Positions 17,541 through 19,792 of a DNA stretch of 19,792 nucleotides are shown here, piece after piece. Each line of letters opens with the position of its first letter. The first letter of the stretch is position 1. A program made the translations under genes and the position numbers. Source of the DNA: Actinidia chinensis (lineage: Eukaryota; Streptophyta; Magnoliopsida; Ericales; Actinidiaceae); assembly GCA_009663005.1 (NCBI GenBank), contig VIGQ01000596.1, positions 1 through 19,792 of the forward strand, in the 5' to 3' direction. The notes under the pieces are model-generated. The model had not been told where the DNA came from, did no database searches, and saw only the letters and a list, made by a program, of their open reading frames with translations.

Positions 17541-17659
17541 GGGGTGCATCACGAGGAACTTCCCAAGGGGTCACCATTCTTAGTACTACTCCCGCCCCAA
17601 GCACGCTAAGCTGCGGAGTTCGATGGGATCGGTGCATTTGTGCTCGTATGATCGCACCC
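17541..17659 (-). rRNA. 5S rRNA gene copy 35
   Basis: 119 bp, type 1 (ctaagct, ctcgta) with gatcgg. The TATA region (17683-17690) reads gtataggg. Confidence 0.95.
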
Positions 17660-17840
17660 AAACTGATGCACAGCTTATGCTCGTATAGGGACATCATCCC
17701 TTTGCCCACAAATGCGCGGCGAGGGAAGCGCGCGGGGCCGAACCCAACCGATTCCATCACCGCCCGCATCGTGAAGCAAAAATAAATGGGAAGGCCAATA
17801 TTATAAAAGAAGAAGGCGTGGAAGAAAAATATGGAAAAAA

Positions 17841-17950
17841 GGTGGAAACGGAGGGCTCCCGTTGGGTCACCAATCTTGGCCAGCACCGACCGGGCACGCT
17901 TAACTCCGGGGTGTTGTTACCGGGCGGATCCACTAGCTTCCCTAGCATCC
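17841..17950 (-). pseudogene. 5S-like element B, unit 35
   Basis: 110 bp. ggtggaaacggaggg at the 3' end, ttaactccggggtgttg, and ggatccactagc at the 5' end. Confidence 0.77.
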
Positions 17951-18017
17951 TAAGGATGTGAACAATGCGGATGCGAGATCTTCGAAAAGAAATAGCCGTG
18001 ACGAAAATCAGTAAAAA

Positions 18018-18128
18018 GGGGTGAACACGAGACTTCCAAGGGGTCAACGCATCCTAGTCGCTCTCCGCCGACACGGTTGACGCGGAGTTCTGATGGGATC
18101 GGTGCTTAGTGCTGGTATGATCGCACCC
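18018..18128 (-). rRNA. 5S rRNA gene copy 36
   Basis: 111 bp, the shortest whole copy, type 2 (ttgac, ctggta). TATA 18154-18161 (ctatagag), class I. Confidence 0.94.
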
Positions 18129-18313
18129 GGCAAACTGATGCACATTTTATGCTCTATAGAGACTCATCCTTTCCCCCACAAATCGCGGCTACGGAAACCG
18201 CGGGGCCGAACCCAACCGATTCCTCACCCGCCCGCAATCCGTGAAGATAAAAAATAAATGGAAATGACAATATTTTAAAAGAAGAAGGTGGTGAAGAAAA
18301 ATCGGCAAAAAAA

Positions 18314-18427
18314 GGGTTAAAACAGGGCTTCCCGTTGGGTCCACCCATCCTGGACTGTCACCCGACCGGCACGCTTAACTCTGGGTTGGTGTTCACCAGG
18401 CCGGATCCACCCGCTTCCGTAGCATCC
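18314..18427 (-). pseudogene. 5S-like element B, unit 36
   Basis: 114 bp with gggttaaaacaggg at the 3' end, ttaactctgggttgg, and ggatccacccgc. Confidence 0.77.
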
Positions 18428-18481
18428 GTAAAGGAATGAACAAATGCGATGTCGAGATCTTTGACAAAGATAGCCATGACG

Positions 18482-18498
18482 AAAAATCGCCAAAAAAA
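18482..18498 (-). terminator. T-run terminator after 5S copy 37
   Basis: On the minus strand the gene end CACCCC is followed by T7, then GGCGA, then T5. Runs of four or more T on the coding strand are RNA polymerase III terminators. The same double T-run follows most A genes and most B elements. Confidence 0.85.
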
Positions 18499-18619
18499 GG
18501 GGTGCAACACGAGGACTTCCCAAGGGGTCACCCATCCCCCCTAGTACACCCGCCCAAGCACGCTAAGCTGCTAGTTTCTGATGGGAATTCGGTGCATTAG
18601 TGCTCGTATGATCGCACCC
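18499..18619 (-). rRNA. 5S rRNA gene copy 37 (reference copy)
   Basis: One of the least damaged copies, 121 bp, type 1. 5S rRNA is the small RNA of the large ribosomal subunit and is made by RNA polymerase III from promoter elements inside the gene. On the minus strand it opens GGGTGCGATCATAC, has a box A region ending GCGTGCTTGGGCGGG, a near-intact C box (GGATGGGTGACC, with extra G bases before it), and closes CACGTT-like GTGTTGCACCCC, whose GCACCC pairs with the 5' GGGTGC to make helix I. The one clear departure from the usual plant sequence is CTTAGC in place of TTAAGC at the start of box A. Seven T residues follow. TATA 18643-18650. Confidence 0.97.
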
Positions 18620-18801
18620 GCAACTGATGCACTTTTTATGCCTTATAGAGACATCATCCCTTCGCCCCCACCATTCTGGTGAGGAAGCCGCCGGGGCCGC
18701 CCCACCGATTCATCACCCGCCCACATCTGTGAAGCTAAAAAATAAATTAGAAGACAAATATTATTAAAAGAATAAGGTGTGAAGAAAAATTAGCCAAAAA
18801 A

Positions 18802-18915
18802 GAGTGGAAAACGAGGGCTTCCCGGTGGGTCCAACCCATCCTGGCACTGCACCCCGGGCACGCTTACTCCGGGGTGGTGTTCACCGGGCCGGATCCACCC
18901 GTTGCCTTAGCATCC
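18802..18915 (-). pseudogene. 5S-like element B, unit 37
   Basis: 114 bp. The 3' end reads gagtgga. ttactccggggtggtg and ggatccacccg follow. It belongs to the attagcc-flanked subgroup with units 12, 29 and 33. Confidence 0.78.
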
Positions 18916-18982
18916 GTAAGGATGTGAACAAATGCGGTGCGAGATCTCAAAAAGAATAGTCATGACGAAAAATCGGCAAAAA

Positions 18983-19094
18983 GTGGTGCAACACGAGTCT
19001 TCCCAGGGGTCACCCATCCTAGTACTACCCTGTCCCAAGCACGCTAAGCTGCGGATTCTGAGGAACGATGCATTAGTGAAGTTGATCGTCACCC
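18983..19094 (-). rRNA. 5S rRNA gene copy 38 (type 4)
   Basis: 112 bp with ctaagct and cgatgcattagtgaa, matching copy 16. TATA 19120-19127, class I. Confidence 0.94.
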
Positions 19095-19279
19095 GCAAAC
19101 TGAGCACATTTTATGGCTCTTATAGAGACATCATCCATTCGCCCCCACAAATGCCGCGGCAGGGGATGCGCGTCGGCGAACCAACCGATTCATCGCCCTC
19201 CCGCAGCGTGAAGCACAAAATAAAGGGAAATACAAATATTCTTACAAGAAGAAGTTGTGAATAAAAATCGTCCAAAAAA

Positions 19280-19394
19280 GGGTGAAAAAACGATGGCTTC
19301 CGGGTGTGTCATTCATCTGGGACTGCAGCCAACCGGGCACGCTTAACTCTTGGGTGTGTTCACCGGGCCGGATCCACCCGCTTCCCTAGCATCC
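19280..19394 (-). pseudogene. 5S-like element B, unit 38
   Basis: 115 bp. gtgtgtcattcatc, ctgcagccaac and ttaactcttggg match the B element of unit 16. The hairpin arm is intact. Confidence 0.77.
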
Positions 19395-19463
19395 GTAAGG
19401 ATTGTGAACAAATGCGATGCGAGATCGTCGAAAGAAATAACCATGGCAAAAATCGGCCAAAAA

Positions 19464-19581
19464 GGGGTGCAACCCGAGGACTTCCAAGGGTCACCCACCT
19501 AGTACTACTCTCGCACAAACACAATGAGCGGGCGGAGTTCTAATTGATTTCCGGTGCATTAGTGCGTCGTATGATCGCACC
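19464..19581 (-). rRNA. 5S rRNA gene copy 39
   Basis: 118 bp with cgcacaaacacaatgagc in box A, matching copy 17, and tttccgg. The TATA region (19608-19614, ttatgag) has lost a base. Confidence 0.94.
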
Positions 19582-19767
19582 GCAAACTGATGCACATTTT
19601 ATGCTCTTATGAGCATCCATCCTTGGTGCCCCCACAAATGAGCGGCGATGGAAGTGTGCAGGGCCGAATCCACCGATTCATCACCCTCCCGCTCCGTGTA
19701 GCTAAGAAAATAAATGGGAATGACAATAATTATGACAAGAAGAAGTTGTGAGAAAATCGGCCAAAAA

Positions 19768-19792
19768 GGGTGGAAAACGAGGGCTTCCGGTG
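19768..19792 (-). pseudogene. 5S-like element B, unit 39 (cut by window)
   Basis: Only the 3'-terminal 25 bp (gggtggaaaacgagggc and on) are present before the right edge. Confidence 0.7.

Larger units (their letters stand above)
1..19792 (-). repeat. 5S rDNA tandem array, ~500 bp unit
   Basis: About 39 head-to-tail units in one orientation fill the window. Unit order in transcription direction is promoter, 5S gene (A), T-run, short spacer with hairpin, 5S-like element B, T-run, long spacer. Variant types used in the entries below, given as plus-strand bases: type 1 has ctaagct, ggattcgg and ctcgta; type 2 has ttgact, ggatccgg and ctggta; type 3 has gaatacgg and gctga; type 4 has cgatgcattagtgaa. 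Promoter class I reads ttatagag and class II ttatatagcc on the plus strand. Scattered one-base indels in nearly all copies suggest raw long-read error on top of real variation. Gene ends are accurate to a few bases. Confidence 0.97.

Noticed and set aside
1..19792. CRISPR array, because of regular repeats
   Set aside because: The repeating unit is ~500 bp with conserved gene and spacer alike; there are no short repeats with unique spacers.
1..19792. Linkage with 35S rDNA or histone genes
   Set aside because: No 18S, 5.8S, 25S or histone sequence was seen; the window is 5S units alone.
1..19792. Bacterial or gymnosperm origin
   Set aside because: The gene has the angiosperm-like CACTAATGCACCG and TACTAGGATGGG, and the plant TATA/GC/C upstream layout; bacterial 5S genes are not arranged in such arrays. 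The gymnosperm case is less firmly excluded, since it rests on a few bases recalled from memory.

Overview
The whole window is one tandem array of nuclear 5S ribosomal DNA, almost certainly from an angiosperm plant. The reverse complement carries 39 copies of a plant-type 5S rRNA gene (38 whole, one cut by the left edge), all on the minus strand. Excluding two intervals with insertions, gene-to-gene spacing averages about 501 bp. The plant assignment rests on the gene sequence (GGGTGCGATCATAC at the 5' end, GGATGGGTGACC in the C box) and on the upstream layout of TATAAG near -28, GC near -12 and C at -1. Family or genus cannot be read from this.

Each unit, in the direction of transcription (right to left on the plus strand), holds: a TATA-type upstream promoter; the ~119 bp 5S gene (element A); a T-run terminator (T6-7, then T5); about 70 bp of spacer containing AGATCT/TTCGAA and a small hairpin; a second 5S-like segment (element B, ~115 bp); its own T-run; then ~190 bp of spacer with an A/T- and purine-rich part and a CpG-rich GCGCG part. 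Element B is the most interesting thing here. It keeps the 3' half of 5S, including the C box and the canonical GTTAAGCGTGC of the A box. Its 5' half is diverged and shortened. Homology between A and B runs on into the T-run flanks, so the 500 bp unit looks like an old, diverged dimer of a smaller 5S unit.

The units fall into linked variant types in the gene and the promoter (TATAAG versus TATATAAG). Some neighbouring pairs of units share rare variants with pairs about 3 kb or 11.1 kb away, which points to higher-order structure. Two units carry low-complexity purine-rich insertions (about 480 and 109 bp) at nearly the same spacer site.

Nearly every copy, including invariant gene positions, carries scattered one-base indels. 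That is what an uncorrected single-molecule read or unpolished assembly looks like, so individual copies should not be judged functional or dead from their indels. No protein-coding gene is supported: all open reading frames are short, lie across 5S or spacer sequence, and recur only because the DNA repeats. No tRNA, transposon, CRISPR array or 35S rDNA was seen.
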